A DNA stretch of 64,000 nucleotides from Phycisphaerales bacterium (GTDB taxonomy: Bacteria; Planctomycetota; Phycisphaerae; Phycisphaerales; SM1A02), in NCBI GenBank assembly GCA_022446905.1, contig JAKVBT010000006.1, forward strand, positions 161,782 to 225,781, given 5' to 3'. The notes under the pieces are model-generated. The model did no database searches. It had not been told where the DNA came from and worked only from the letters and a program-made list of their open reading frames with translations. The translations under genes and the position numbers were made by a program. Positions within the stretch are counted from its first letter, which is position 1. Each line of letters begins with the position of its first letter. Positions 30,185 through 38,272 of this stretch are shown one piece after another.

Positions 30185-30453
30185 AACCCAGCTTGCACCA
30201 GTGTTTCGATGGCGTTGACGGCCTCAGAAGCGTCTGGGCCATCCGCAGCGACTTCGAGTTTGGTGCCAGTAGTTGCTGCGAGCATCATGAGTTGCATGAT
30301 TGACTTGGCATCAACAGCATTGCTTTGATCCAGACGCCGCACTGTGACGGATGAGCGGTACTGCTGTGCAAGTTCAGCCAATAGCATCGCCGGTCGGGCG
30401 TGCATGCCCAGCCGGTTGGATATCTCCACCTTGGCAGATGCTTTTGAACTCAC
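30172..30453 (-). CDS. ptsH: Phosphocarrier protein HPr-like
   Basis: 93-residue phosphocarrier. Phospho-accepting His18 sits in LGMHARPA, and Ser51 in AKSIMQLMML matches the site phosphorylated by HPr kinase in other bacteria. It lies 38 bases after ptsN, last of thioesterase-purN-DUF502-hpf-ptsN-ptsH. No EI gene and no sugar permease is in the window, so a regulatory (nitrogen-PTS-like) role is more likely than sugar import. Overlaps gpsA tail to tail. Confidence 0.92.
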   Translation of the reverse strand: MSSKASAKVEISNRLGMHARPAMLLAELAQQYRSSVTVRRLDQSNAVDAKSIMQLMMLAATTGTKLEVAADGPDASEAVNAIETLVQAGFQEA

Positions 30454-30491
30454 GGGAGTCTCCGCGTGAACGAATCGGGAGTGGGGGTGTG

Positions 30492-30971
30492 TCAGGACGT
30501 CAGTTGGCTCGAGTCAGCATCTGTGAGCAGTGTGGCGACTTCTTCTACGGTCGTTGCTTGCCGTAGGAAACGTCGGAAGGTCTCTTGGCTCAAGTTGCCA
30601 AAGATCGCCTCCATTGCTTCAAGGTGGGCTTCTGGCTGATCTTCGGGGCTCAAAAGCAGAACGATGGAGTGCACCGGTTGTCCGTCGAGGGCATTGAAAT
30701 CGATGCCTCCTTCCACATTGGCAATGGCTGATACCGGTTTCTCGATCGAGGCATGTTTGACGTGTGGAACCGCTACTCCATGGCCGAACCCAGTTGATCC
30801 ACGCTGCTCGCGGTCGATGATGGCTTTGAGGTAGGCCTTGCGGTCATCCCCCTTGCCACACCCAGCAGCGAGCAGCATGTCGAGCATGGCTGCGATGCTG
30901 TCATCGCGTGTGCTCGTCTTGAGCGCCGGGTCAATGGCGTCGGGGTGAATAATCTCGCCAAGCTTCATCAT
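30492..30971 (-). CDS. ptsN: PTS IIA-type protein (PtsN-like)
   Basis: 159-residue IIA domain of the fructose/nitrogen family. The phospho-accepting His70 lies in GHGVAVPHVKH, preceded by REQRGSTGFGHG. Being a free-standing IIA next to hpf and HPr, it resembles the regulatory EIIA-Ntr. The start overlaps the hpf stop by four bases. Targets cannot be told from sequence. Confidence 0.9.
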   Translation of the reverse strand: MMKLGEIIHPDAIDPALKTSTRDDSIAAMLDMLLAAGCGKGDDRKAYLKAIIDREQRGSTGFGHGVAVPHVKHASIEKPVSAIANVEGGIDFNALDGQPVHSIVLLLSPEDQPEAHLEAMEAIFGNLSQETFRRFLRQATTVEEVATLLTDADSSQLTS

Positions 30972-31288
30972 GTAGCTCCTGGGTTGTTTGAATGATGTTT
31001 GTCGTCGCGAAGTCTACTCTTGTGGTCAGTCAATTGTCGGACGGCGCGATCCGTACATAGATCAATGGCAGCGTAGAGGTCATCACTATTTGCATGTGAA
31101 ACAAGATCATCGGCGTGGTCGACGCACACGATGCACTCGACACTGTGTTCATTGCGCTGTTGATCGAGAATGACTTCGACGGATGAGATCTGATCAAAAA
31201 AACGTGGCAATCGGGAGATCTTCTTCTCAATATAGGTGTCAATCGCAGGTGTTCCCGACCCGTGTCGGTGTGTAATTTGAATGTTCAT
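30968..31288 (-). CDS. hpf: Short-form ribosome hibernation promoting factor
   Basis: 106 residues of the HPF/RaiA family, without the long-form C-terminal dimerisation domain. It has MNIQITHRHGSGTPAIDTYIEKKI, the SVEVIL strand and the YAAIDLCTDRAVRQLTDHKSR helix that contacts 16S rRNA. Overlaps of four bases with both neighbours imply coupling to ptsN and DUF502. Linkage of hpf and ptsN is also found in proteobacterial rpoN operons, but rpoN is absent here. Confidence 0.92.
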   Translation of the reverse strand: MNIQITHRHGSGTPAIDTYIEKKISRLPRFFDQISSVEVILDQQRNEHSVECIVCVDHADDLVSHANSDDLYAAIDLCTDRAVRQLTDHKSRLRDDKHHSNNPGAT

Positions 31289-32160
31289 GAGGCACTTCCT
31301 TCTGAGCCAGCGGGGTCTTCTGCTTTCATGGCTTCAGCATCGATCAGGGTTTGGTCGGTATATTCGGAAGGTGGTCGCAATACACCTGCACTAATCGTAA
31401 AACCAATGGCCTCCTCGACTGTCAGTGGGAGATTAATGGTGTCCTTGCGAGGTACGGTGATGGTGTATCCGGTAAATGGGGTTGGTGAACTCGGGATGAA
31501 CACCGTGATGGCATCATCATCGGTTGAATCTGCCATGCTTTTCATGACATGCCCAGTTTGGAATCCAACTGACCAGATGCCACGCCGTGGATACTGAACG
31601 GCCACAACCCGGCTGAAGTTGATGGGATTTTCCCGTTGGTTGAATAGAAAGTCGACGACCTGCTTGATCCAACTGTAGATCTTCTTAACAACGGGGACTG
31701 AAGAAATGAGTCGCTCAATCCACCGGTATCCGGCGCGTCCCATCCAGCCGCCGACAAATCGTCCTGCGAGATAGACCGCGACAACTGCCACAAGCAGACC
31801 GATCATCCGCACAGGCCAGTAGTTCGCCCACCAACTTTCCACGACACCCATGCGGTAGTCCGTGATGATGGTGGCATCGCTCACCGTATTCCCGGCAGGC
31901 AGATCCAAGGCAGCCCTTGCCATTTTGAGTTCTTCTGGCGATGGCGTGATGCCGAGGCCTTCAGGAATGGCCGGCCAAGCAGCAAAGACTTGTTGCATGG
32001 CAAATTGAATGCCAGAATTGATTGGCGAGGCAATGGAATCATTGACCCAGAGATAGGCCTGCACCAGAATCCATAGGGTCAGTGTGGCGGGCAGCACCAC
32101 TGCCAGACCGCGCAGGAATGACCGGCGGAAATTACCTCGAGATGACGCACGATTGCCCAT
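31285..32160 (-). CDS. DUF502 family membrane protein
   Basis: 291 residues. Hydrophobic segments occur at ~17-37 (GLAVVLPATLTLWILVQAYLW) and ~118-140 (MIGLLVAVVAVYLAGRFVGGW). The following region with SVPVVKKIYSWIKQVVDFL, VVAVQYPRRGIWSVGFQTG and VFIPSSPTPFTGYTITVPR is the DUF502 signature. The molecular role of this family is unknown to me. It sits 46 bases after purN and overlaps hpf by four bases. Confidence 0.88.
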   Translation of the reverse strand: MGNRASSRGNFRRSFLRGLAVVLPATLTLWILVQAYLWVNDSIASPINSGIQFAMQQVFAAWPAIPEGLGITPSPEELKMARAALDLPAGNTVSDATIITDYRMGVVESWWANYWPVRMIGLLVAVVAVYLAGRFVGGWMGRAGYRWIERLISSVPVVKKIYSWIKQVVDFLFNQRENPINFSRVVAVQYPRRGIWSVGFQTGHVMKSMADSTDDDAITVFIPSSPTPFTGYTITVPRKDTINLPLTVEEAIGFTISAGVLRPPSEYTDQTLIDAEAMKAEDPAGSEGSAS

Positions 32161-32206
32161 TCAGTGACATCGTCAATGGTACCGGTGTGGCACGCTGTGG
32201 GTTTCT

Positions 32207-32797
32207 CTAGTCAGTTTGGCCTGCCCTGCGGTCCTCTGCAATCTGCTGGACCGCCTCTGGGAGCGCAAGGCACTCCTCTTCAAAGACCCGAGCAGCGAGG
32301 GTTTGGGCATCATCATTGGGTAGGACAGGACACTGTCGCTGGAGGATGGTTGGGCCGTGGTCATAGCGTTCGTCGACGTAGTGCACCGTACAGCCCGACT
32401 CGTTCATTCCCGCGGCTAGGACAGCCTCATGGACGTGATGTCCATACATGCCAGGGCCACCGAAATCAGGAAGCAGGGCGGGATGGATGTTGATCACACG
32501 TCCATGGAGCCATGCGGGCATCGGAAGCAGCCGGAGGTAGCCGCACAGACACACCAGATCGGGCTGACGATCGTGCAGTTGCTCAAGTATCCAGTCATCG
32601 AGATCTCCATGAGTTGGTGGGGCCAGTGTTGTGAGGCCCGCATCGCGGCAGCGGGAACTGGCTGCTACCTCGGCGCGTGAGACGAGCACCGCCTCAATCG
32701 TTGCTTGTACACGACCGTCCTGAATGGCCTGCTGCAAGTTGAGCACAGTGCGGCCACCGCCACTGGCCAGACAGACCAGTCCCAGAGGTTTGGTCAT
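32207..32797 (-). CDS. purN: Phosphoribosylglycinamide formyltransferase
   Basis: Transfers formyl from 10-formyl-THF to GAR in purine synthesis. 196 residues with SGGGRTVLNLQQA binding GAR, the catalytic NIHPALLP (Asn and His) and DERYDHGPTI with the catalytic Asp. The usual LLPxFxG reads LLPDFGGPGMYG. Four-base overlap with the thioesterase. purD is also in the window but 30 kb away. Confidence 0.92.
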   Translation of the reverse strand: MTKPLGLVCLASGGGRTVLNLQQAIQDGRVQATIEAVLVSRAEVAASSRCRDAGLTTLAPPTHGDLDDWILEQLHDRQPDLVCLCGYLRLLPMPAWLHGRVINIHPALLPDFGGPGMYGHHVHEAVLAAGMNESGCTVHYVDERYDHGPTILQRQCPVLPNDDAQTLAARVFEEECLALPEAVQQIAEDRRAGQTD

Positions 32798-33237
32798 TTG
32801 AGGTGATCCGGTGGGTCGATGGAGGGTGGGGAGTCAAATGGAATCGGTCGGGAGTTCCGATCAACGCTGACCATTGTCAGATTCGCAACGGTGACCGAGA
32901 CGACTTCATTGCTTTCATATCGTTCTGCTTGAACAAACACATTGATGTTGACACTGGTGCGACCGGGTCGAACGGTCTGGGCGTAGAGGCTGACCACATC
33001 ACCGCTGAATACAGGCTGGCGAAACTCGACACCATCCATGGCCACGGTGACCCATCGATGAAGACCATATCGTTTCGCTTCATAGAAACCTGCTTGGTCA
33101 ATCAGTGAGAGAATGGTGCCTCCGAAAACGGTGCCTTGGGGGTTGAGTTCACTGGGCATCATGTGCACTCGAAGTGCTAGATTGGCGTCGGCAGGGAGGT
33201 CTTCTGGGGCACACCGATCATTGGGTCGATTGCTCAT
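32794..33237 (-). CDS. Acyl-CoA thioesterase, hotdog fold
   Basis: 147 residues of the YciA/acyl-CoA hydrolase hotdog family: LNPQGTVFGGTILSLIDQAG with the catalytic Asp, VTVAMDGVEFRQPVFSGDVVSLYA and NINVFVQAERYES. It hydrolyses acyl-CoA to free acid and CoA; chain-length preference is not evident. First of the gene run ending in ptsH, separated by 168 bases from dxs. Confidence 0.85.
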   Translation of the reverse strand: MSNRPNDRCAPEDLPADANLALRVHMMPSELNPQGTVFGGTILSLIDQAGFYEAKRYGLHRWVTVAMDGVEFRQPVFSGDVVSLYAQTVRPGRTSVNINVFVQAERYESNEVVSVTVANLTMVSVDRNSRPIPFDSPPSIDPPDHLK

Positions 33238-33334
33238 GTCGACATATTGCCCGGCAATGCCCGCTCTGGCAATGCCGCTGATGAAGATGTCTGCCCTGAT
33301 TCGTTCAACAGAGTCAGATTGTGAAAGTCTGTCG

Positions 33335-33355
33335 GGCCGAAAGGGTGTTTCGGCC
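33335..33355. terminator. Perfect eight-base stem-loop between dxs and the thioesterase gene
   Basis: GGCCGAAA-GGGTG-TTTCGGCC in the 168-base gap downstream of dxs. It has no U-tract on the minus-strand side, so it may be a factor-dependent terminator, a stabiliser of the dxs mRNA 3' end or a regulatory hairpin. Confidence 0.4.
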
Positions 33356-33405
33356 TTGAACCACCCAGCATGGGCGGTCTCGTTGGGGGTGACAGGGGGC
33401 TGTAA

Positions 33406-35355
33406 TCAGGCGGGCTGCACTTGGACTTGGGAGGTCGTGATCACCGGCGTTTCGGTATGGGCGGCTGTGCGAATGAGATCAATCAGCCCATTGACGTCAA
33501 TCCCAGCTTGGGCCAGTTGCTCGCCTCGTGAACCCTGATGGATCCAATCATCAGGGAGGCCCGCTCGGAATACCTTCGAGGTGTCCAAATGCAAATCGCT
33601 GGCAGCTTCGATCACGGCGGCGCCGAATCCGCCGGTGACTCCATGATCTTCCACAGTGATGATCGGAATCCCTGCATTGATTAGTCGTGCGATCAGATCG
33701 CTGTCGACCGGTTTGGCAAATCGAGCATCCCAGACCTCAACATTGCACTGACCATCGAGCTGGGCGGCGGCATCCAGCGCAGTCATGGCTGTGACACCAT
33801 AGGCAAGCACAGCGACGTCAGCTCGCTCCGCACTGCGTAAGCAGCGTGCTCGGCCAAGTTCAAATGGAGGACAGCCGGCGTCGTCAAGTCGGGTATCGAC
33901 ATCATCTCGCGGATAACGCACACAAGACAGACTTTTATCCCAAGTGCGCATGAACTCCAGAGATGCCTGCAGACTCGCTTCGTCGATGGCGGCCATGAGA
34001 ACCGCACCTGGTAGCGTCCGAAGAATGGAGATGTCACAGAAGCCATGATGCACGGCGCCATCGCCGCCGACAAGGCCAGCCCGATCTAAACACAGACGGA
34101 GTGGAAGGCCTTGTAGTGATGCCTCTTGGAAACATTGATCAAAGGCTCGCTGCAGGAAGGTTGAGTACACCGCAAAGAACGGCCGCAGGCCTGACTTGGC
34201 CATGCCAGACATCATGTCACAAGCATGTGATTCACAAATGCCCGTGTCCCAAGTGCGGTCGGGGAAGCGTTCCAATGCCTTGACGATGCCAGTGCCGTCT
34301 GGCATCGCAGCAGTGCATGCTGTGACCGTCTCATCGCGTTCCATCAGCATGCACATCGCTTCGCCGAAGGCAGTAGTGAAACTTCGTCCTCCAGACTTCA
34401 CTTCGACGCGGCAGCCAGTGACAGAAAACGGCTTGGGAGAGTGGAAAGCCGTGGCGTCACCCTCTGTGTATTCAAAACCTTTGCCCTTGACGGTGTGCGC
34501 ATGCAGCACCAGAGGCCGATCGACGTCCTTGACCATCGTCAGGATGTCGATCAGAGATGGCAGATCATGTCCATCAATCGGTCCGACCTGAAGCAGTCCA
34601 AACTTTTCGAACCACGGATCTTCTGTAACAGCATCTTTGGCGATTTCGCCAAGACGGTGTCCGATGTCGCGGAGTTTGCTGCCGCCAGGAAGATGTCGGC
34701 AGAGGTCCTTGGCCGATGCCTTGACGGATCGGTAAGTATCACTGACTCGAAGTCGATCGAAATATCCCGCAACTGCGCCTTGGGGGCGCGCAATGCTCAT
34801 GCCGTTGTCATTGAGTACAACCAAGAATTGACGGCCGAGTGTGCCTGCGTGATTGAGTCCTTCCATAGCGACGCCATTGACAATGCTTGCGTCGCCAATA
34901 AAGGCGACAGCGCGACGTCCACTGGGATTTTCAGGAGACCAGCCTTCGCCACGGATCGTGTCACCTCGGGCCATACCAGTGGCCGTCGAGATTGCGGTGC
35001 CTGCATGGCCGACCATGAACAGGTCGTAATCGCTTTCATTTGGATCGGGGAAGCCGCCCATGCCATCACGTTGGCGCAAACGATCAAGCAGATTGAGGCG
35101 GCCGGTCATGAGTTTGTGTGGATAGCACTGGTGACCAACATCGAACAGCAGCCGATCATGCGAGAAATCGAACACACGGTGCAAGGCGATGAACAACTCC
35201 ACCACACCGAGATTGGGTGCGAGGTGCCCTCCAGATTTTTGGACCTGCTCGCAGATCACGTGCCGGATCTCGGCGGCCAGAGTTGGCAACTGATCAAGAT
35301 CCAGTGCCTTGACATCGGCCGGCGAGGTGATGCCGGGAAGCAGTTCGAGGTGCAT
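33406..35355 (-). CDS. dxs: 1-deoxy-D-xylulose-5-phosphate synthase
   Basis: First enzyme of the MEP isoprenoid pathway; condenses pyruvate and glyceraldehyde-3-phosphate with thiamine diphosphate. 649 residues: SGGHLAPNLGVVEL near the N-terminus, VGHQCYPHKLMTGR, FIGDASIVNGVAMEGLNHAG, LNDNGMSIA, and the transketolase DRAGLVGGDGAVHHG. The ThDP-binding GDG is GDA here. The ATG at 35355 has AGGAG six bases upstream; the frame is open to 35421. It follows ispA by 76 bases. Confidence 0.95.
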   Translation of the reverse strand: MHLELLPGITSPADVKALDLDQLPTLAAEIRHVICEQVQKSGGHLAPNLGVVELFIALHRVFDFSHDRLLFDVGHQCYPHKLMTGRLNLLDRLRQRDGMGGFPDPNESDYDLFMVGHAGTAISTATGMARGDTIRGEGWSPENPSGRRAVAFIGDASIVNGVAMEGLNHAGTLGRQFLVVLNDNGMSIARPQGAVAGYFDRLRVSDTYRSVKASAKDLCRHLPGGSKLRDIGHRLGEIAKDAVTEDPWFEKFGLLQVGPIDGHDLPSLIDILTMVKDVDRPLVLHAHTVKGKGFEYTEGDATAFHSPKPFSVTGCRVEVKSGGRSFTTAFGEAMCMLMERDETVTACTAAMPDGTGIVKALERFPDRTWDTGICESHACDMMSGMAKSGLRPFFAVYSTFLQRAFDQCFQEASLQGLPLRLCLDRAGLVGGDGAVHHGFCDISILRTLPGAVLMAAIDEASLQASLEFMRTWDKSLSCVRYPRDDVDTRLDDAGCPPFELGRARCLRSAERADVAVLAYGVTAMTALDAAAQLDGQCNVEVWDARFAKPVDSDLIARLINAGIPIITVEDHGVTGGFGAAVIEAASDLHLDTSKVFRAGLPDDWIHQGSRGEQLAQAGIDVNGLIDLIRTAAHTETPVITTSQVQVQPA

Positions 35356-35361
35356 GTCGGT

Positions 35362-35366
35362 CTCCT
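35362..35366 (-). promoter_or_regulatory. Shine-Dalgarno site deciding the dxs start
   Basis: AGGAG on the minus strand, six bases before the ATG at 35355; favours it over the in-frame ATG at 35421. Confidence 0.6.
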
Positions 35367-35431
35367 GAGCCCGTGTTCGGGAACGGCGAAAGTGTATCAA
35401 TGAAGCTTGATTTGGCCTCACTCAAACTGGA

Positions 35432-36346
35432 TTAACGGGTGCGAATGGCCATGAATTTGGCCAGAACGGCTAGGTCATCCGCTGCGTTGCCCAGAGGTGA
35501 CAGGGCTTCAATGGCTTCTTGGAGCAGCCGTTCGACCTGCTCATGGCAGGCATCGATGCCGAGCACCTCCGGATAAGTCAGTTTGCCTAGATCAGCATCC
35601 TTCCCGGTTGCTTTGCCGACATGTTCTGCGGATTGGGTGACATCAATGAGATCATCTACGATCTGGAACATTAGCCCCATGGCATCGCCATAGTTGGTCA
35701 GCGCCCGCATGGTGTCTGTTTCAGCATTTCCACAGATGGCACCCATGCGGCAGGCGCATCGGATCAGCGCGCCAGTCTTATTCTGATGCACCAGTTGCAC
35801 TTGCTCGATGGCAGATCGTTCTTCCGGAAGCCCGCCAAGCGTGTCGTAGACTTGGCCAGCGACCATATCGGTGGTGCTGCGTGCGAGCTCGTCGACTAGC
35901 GCGATGCGTTTTTCGGCGGAAAGATCAGCCTTGGCCAGTTCGGCGAAGGCCATTGTCAGCGTTAAGTCCCCGGCCAGAATGGCCATCGCTTCACCAGAGT
36001 GCACATGGAGCGTCGGGCGATTGCGGCGGAGTAGGTCATTGTCCAGTGCCGGGAGGTCGTCATGGATCAGGCTGAAGCAGTGCACCAATTCCAGTGCTCC
36101 AGCCGCAGGCAATGCCTGTTCGACCTGTCCTCCTACACAGCGGCATGACATAAGGACCAATACCGGGCGTAGCCGTTTGCCGCCGCTGAGGACGCTGTAA
36201 CGACCAGCTTCAGCCAAATTTGCCGGGAGGCCGGACCAATCGATGCCATGATCCAACCAGGCATCAATGGTGTCATTGAACTCCTTGAGGATCACCTCTC
36301 CGGATCTGTCCGCTAGGTCATTGTGCATCGTCTTGATCTCTCGCAT
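35432..36346 (-). CDS. ispA: Farnesyl/geranylgeranyl diphosphate synthase (polyprenyl synthetase)
   Basis: Head-to-tail prenyl transferase; 304 residues. GGKRLRPVLVL, the first aspartate-rich motif DDLPALDND and the second motif DDLID are present. The IspA-like context (SLIHDDLPALDND...RRNRPTLH) suggests a C15 or C20 product. A TATAGT box at 36372-36377 lies upstream and overlaps the opposite-facing box of the ExbB gene. Lies directly upstream of dxs, so both ends of the isoprenoid route are co-transcribed. Confidence 0.9.
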   Translation of the reverse strand: MREIKTMHNDLADRSGEVILKEFNDTIDAWLDHGIDWSGLPANLAEAGRYSVLSGGKRLRPVLVLMSCRCVGGQVEQALPAAGALELVHCFSLIHDDLPALDNDLLRRNRPTLHVHSGEAMAILAGDLTLTMAFAELAKADLSAEKRIALVDELARSTTDMVAGQVYDTLGGLPEERSAIEQVQLVHQNKTGALIRCACRMGAICGNAETDTMRALTNYGDAMGLMFQIVDDLIDVTQSAEHVGKATGKDADLGKLTYPEVLGIDACHEQVERLLQEAIEALSPLGNAADDLAVLAKFMAIRTR

Positions 36347-36370
36347 CCCGTGCCGGAGTGCCCAACCTCC

Positions 36371-36376
36371 TACTAT
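36371..36376 (+). promoter_or_regulatory. Putative -10 box for leaderless ExbB-like mRNA
   Basis: TACTAT eight bases before the ATG at 36385, with no Shine-Dalgarno sequence. The same bases read on the other strand as TATAGT (36372-36377), a possible -10 box for ispA. Confidence 0.45.
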
Positions 36377-36384
36377 AGCCCGTC

Positions 36385-37062
36385 ATGTTGGCAACGACCT
36401 CCGAGATGATGGTGCAGGCAGCAGGAGCAGGCGGCTGGGCGGACTCGCTTGGCTCATTGTTGACACGTGGCGGCTACGTCATGATTCCGCTCCTCGCCCT
36501 CAGTGTTGTGACGATCGCCCTGATCGTGGAACGGCTCATCTTCTGGATTGCCGTTAATGGCAAGACTTCGCTGCGACGACTGGGCCGACTCAATCAAGCG
36601 CTTCGCACTGGTGATGGAGCGCTCGTGCAAGGCCTCGTGTCTGATGATCAAACGCCTTATGGCTGTGTGGCCAGGCGACTCGTAGAAGAGGGTGCCAATG
36701 ATGCAGTTGCTTTGGAGGTGGTCGAAGATCAGCGTGGGCGGCTCGATCGGTACTTGGTGACCATGTCGACCATTATCACAGCGGCCCCGTTGCTTGGCAT
36801 TCTCGGCACGGTCATTGGCATCATTCAGAGTTTTGAATTGCTCGGAGGACAATCAACCTTGACGGATCCTACCGAGGTCGCCGGAGGTATTGCCGCTGCG
36901 CTTTTGACAACAGCATTCGGTTTGATTGTTGCGCTTGTCACGCTGTTTCCGTACATGTCATTCCGAGGCCAGTCCAATCGGGCAATGGGTCGACTAGAGG
37001 CCTTGGTAGCTGCAGCGCAAGAAGGTGAGCAGCGACGAACTGGGCATGGGGACACGCCATAA
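36385..37062 (+). CDS. MotA/TolQ/ExbB-type proton channel subunit
   Basis: 225 residues. One membrane segment lies near residues 30-52 (YVMIPLLALSVVTIALIVERLIF). A cytosolic loop follows, then two further segments: ~127-150 (IITAAPLLGILGTVIGIIQSF, the family signature) and ~170-195 (GGIAAALLTTAFGLIVALVTLFPY). Such proteins couple proton flow to work in the envelope, normally with an ExbD/TolR partner. None is in the window; the next gene, overlapping by one base, is a TraB/TIKI-like protein. Confidence 0.88.
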   Translation: MLATTSEMMVQAAGAGGWADSLGSLLTRGGYVMIPLLALSVVTIALIVERLIFWIAVNGKTSLRRLGRLNQALRTGDGALVQGLVSDDQTPYGCVARRLVEEGANDAVALEVVEDQRGRLDRYLVTMSTIITAAPLLGILGTVIGIIQSFELLGGQSTLTDPTEVAGGIAAALLTTAFGLIVALVTLFPYMSFRGQSNRAMGRLEALVAAAQEGEQRRTGHGDTP

Positions 37063-38267
37063 TGTGGCTTGTCGCTTCGATCCTTGCGCTGACATCGGTT
37101 TCTGATGATGCTTGGATTCGCTCGCAGTGGACTGATCAGCATGGGCAGTTGGAAGTGGCGGCCCGTCGCTATGAGCCGGCCGATGCACAGACCGAGCAGC
37201 CGGCTGTCTGGCTCATTGGCGTGACCCACATTGGCGATGCGGCGTTCTACTCCGCATTGGAAGACCTGATGGATGGGATGGATGTGGTGATTTACGAATC
37301 TGTCCTTCCTCCCGGCGGGACACCGCCACAGCTTGAAAACGAGGGGAAACGTTCTGAAGCTACGTTGGCAACGGCCAAGTTGCTGGCTTCGCTGTACGCC
37401 GGTTCAGAGCCCTCTGACATGTCTACATGGACCCATGCACATCAGGCACTCAGCCAACGGGATGCACGCTTGGGCAATATGGCAAGGGATCTGTCTCGAG
37501 ACGGTTGGGGTGTTCCATGGCACTTTGTTCATGATCCCGAGGGAGTAGTCTGGATCGAGTCATGGGGCGCTGATGCCCAGCCGGGCGGCAAGGATGATTC
37601 CACGGATATTCGTGTAGTTGTGCCTGCAGAAAGTCCCGAAGAAGATCATGGTGAGTTGCAGCGCAAGCTCGGCGATATGTTGGATCTTTCCTTTCAACTC
37701 GATGCGCTGAACTACGGGGATCCACGCTGGGTCCCCGGTGACCTTCGCATGGACCAAGTCGCTGCAGCGTTTGAGGATCGAGGCGAATCAGTGCAGGAGC
37801 TCACAGGCCTGATGTCTGGCACTGGCTTTGCTGGGCGCATGGTGCACGGCATGGTCGAGGCCATGCCGATGATCGATGCGATGTTTGGAGGTCGCGTCGT
37901 CGACACGTTCCATGTCGTCCTGATCGAAATGCTTGGCCAGGAATCGCTCGTGGAAGGCGCTTTGAGTGTGTACGGCGACACGTTTCGTGAGGTCATCATC
38001 GATCTGCGGAATGAGGCGGCATTAGCTGCTATGGACCGTGCTGTGTTTGAGCGAGCCGATGTGGCGGAGGTTGGCGTGCTCTATGGCGGTGGTCATATGG
38101 CCCATATGGCCCAACTGATGCAGGGACCGAGGAACTACCAATTAGTTGAGACCCGCTGGTTTCCTGCAATCACATTTGACGTGAATGCCTCGCCTCTGTC
38201 CGCGATGGAAGTCGCCATGCTGCGCAACTGGTTCGGGGCCATGGGCGCACGGATGTTTGCCCAATAG
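37062..38267 (+). CDS. TraB/TIKI-superfamily-like secreted protein
   Basis: 401 residues with a short N-terminal signal-like segment (WLVASILALTSV). VWLIGVTHIGD gives a GxxH motif at residues 53-56, VVIYES supplies a glutamate on the next strand, and near the C-terminus VGVLYGGGHMAHM gives a second GxxH. This pattern matches the TraB/TIKI/EreA superfamily, some members of which are metal-dependent peptidases. Homology is inferred from motifs only. The coding start overlaps the ExbB-like stop by one base. Confidence 0.6.
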   Translation: MWLVASILALTSVSDDAWIRSQWTDQHGQLEVAARRYEPADAQTEQPAVWLIGVTHIGDAAFYSALEDLMDGMDVVIYESVLPPGGTPPQLENEGKRSEATLATAKLLASLYAGSEPSDMSTWTHAHQALSQRDARLGNMARDLSRDGWGVPWHFVHDPEGVVWIESWGADAQPGGKDDSTDIRVVVPAESPEEDHGELQRKLGDMLDLSFQLDALNYGDPRWVPGDLRMDQVAAAFEDRGESVQELTGLMSGTGFAGRMVHGMVEAMPMIDAMFGGRVVDTFHVVLIEMLGQESLVEGALSVYGDTFREVIIDLRNEAALAAMDRAVFERADVAEVGVLYGGGHMAHMAQLMQGPRNYQLVETRWFPAITFDVNASPLSAMEVAMLRNWFGAMGARMFAQ

Positions 38268-38272
38268 GCCAA

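Noticed and set aside
34441..35403. Open frame of 320 codons on the plus strand
   Set aside because: Lies wholly antisense to dxs, whose identity is certain; the product matches nothing recognisable.
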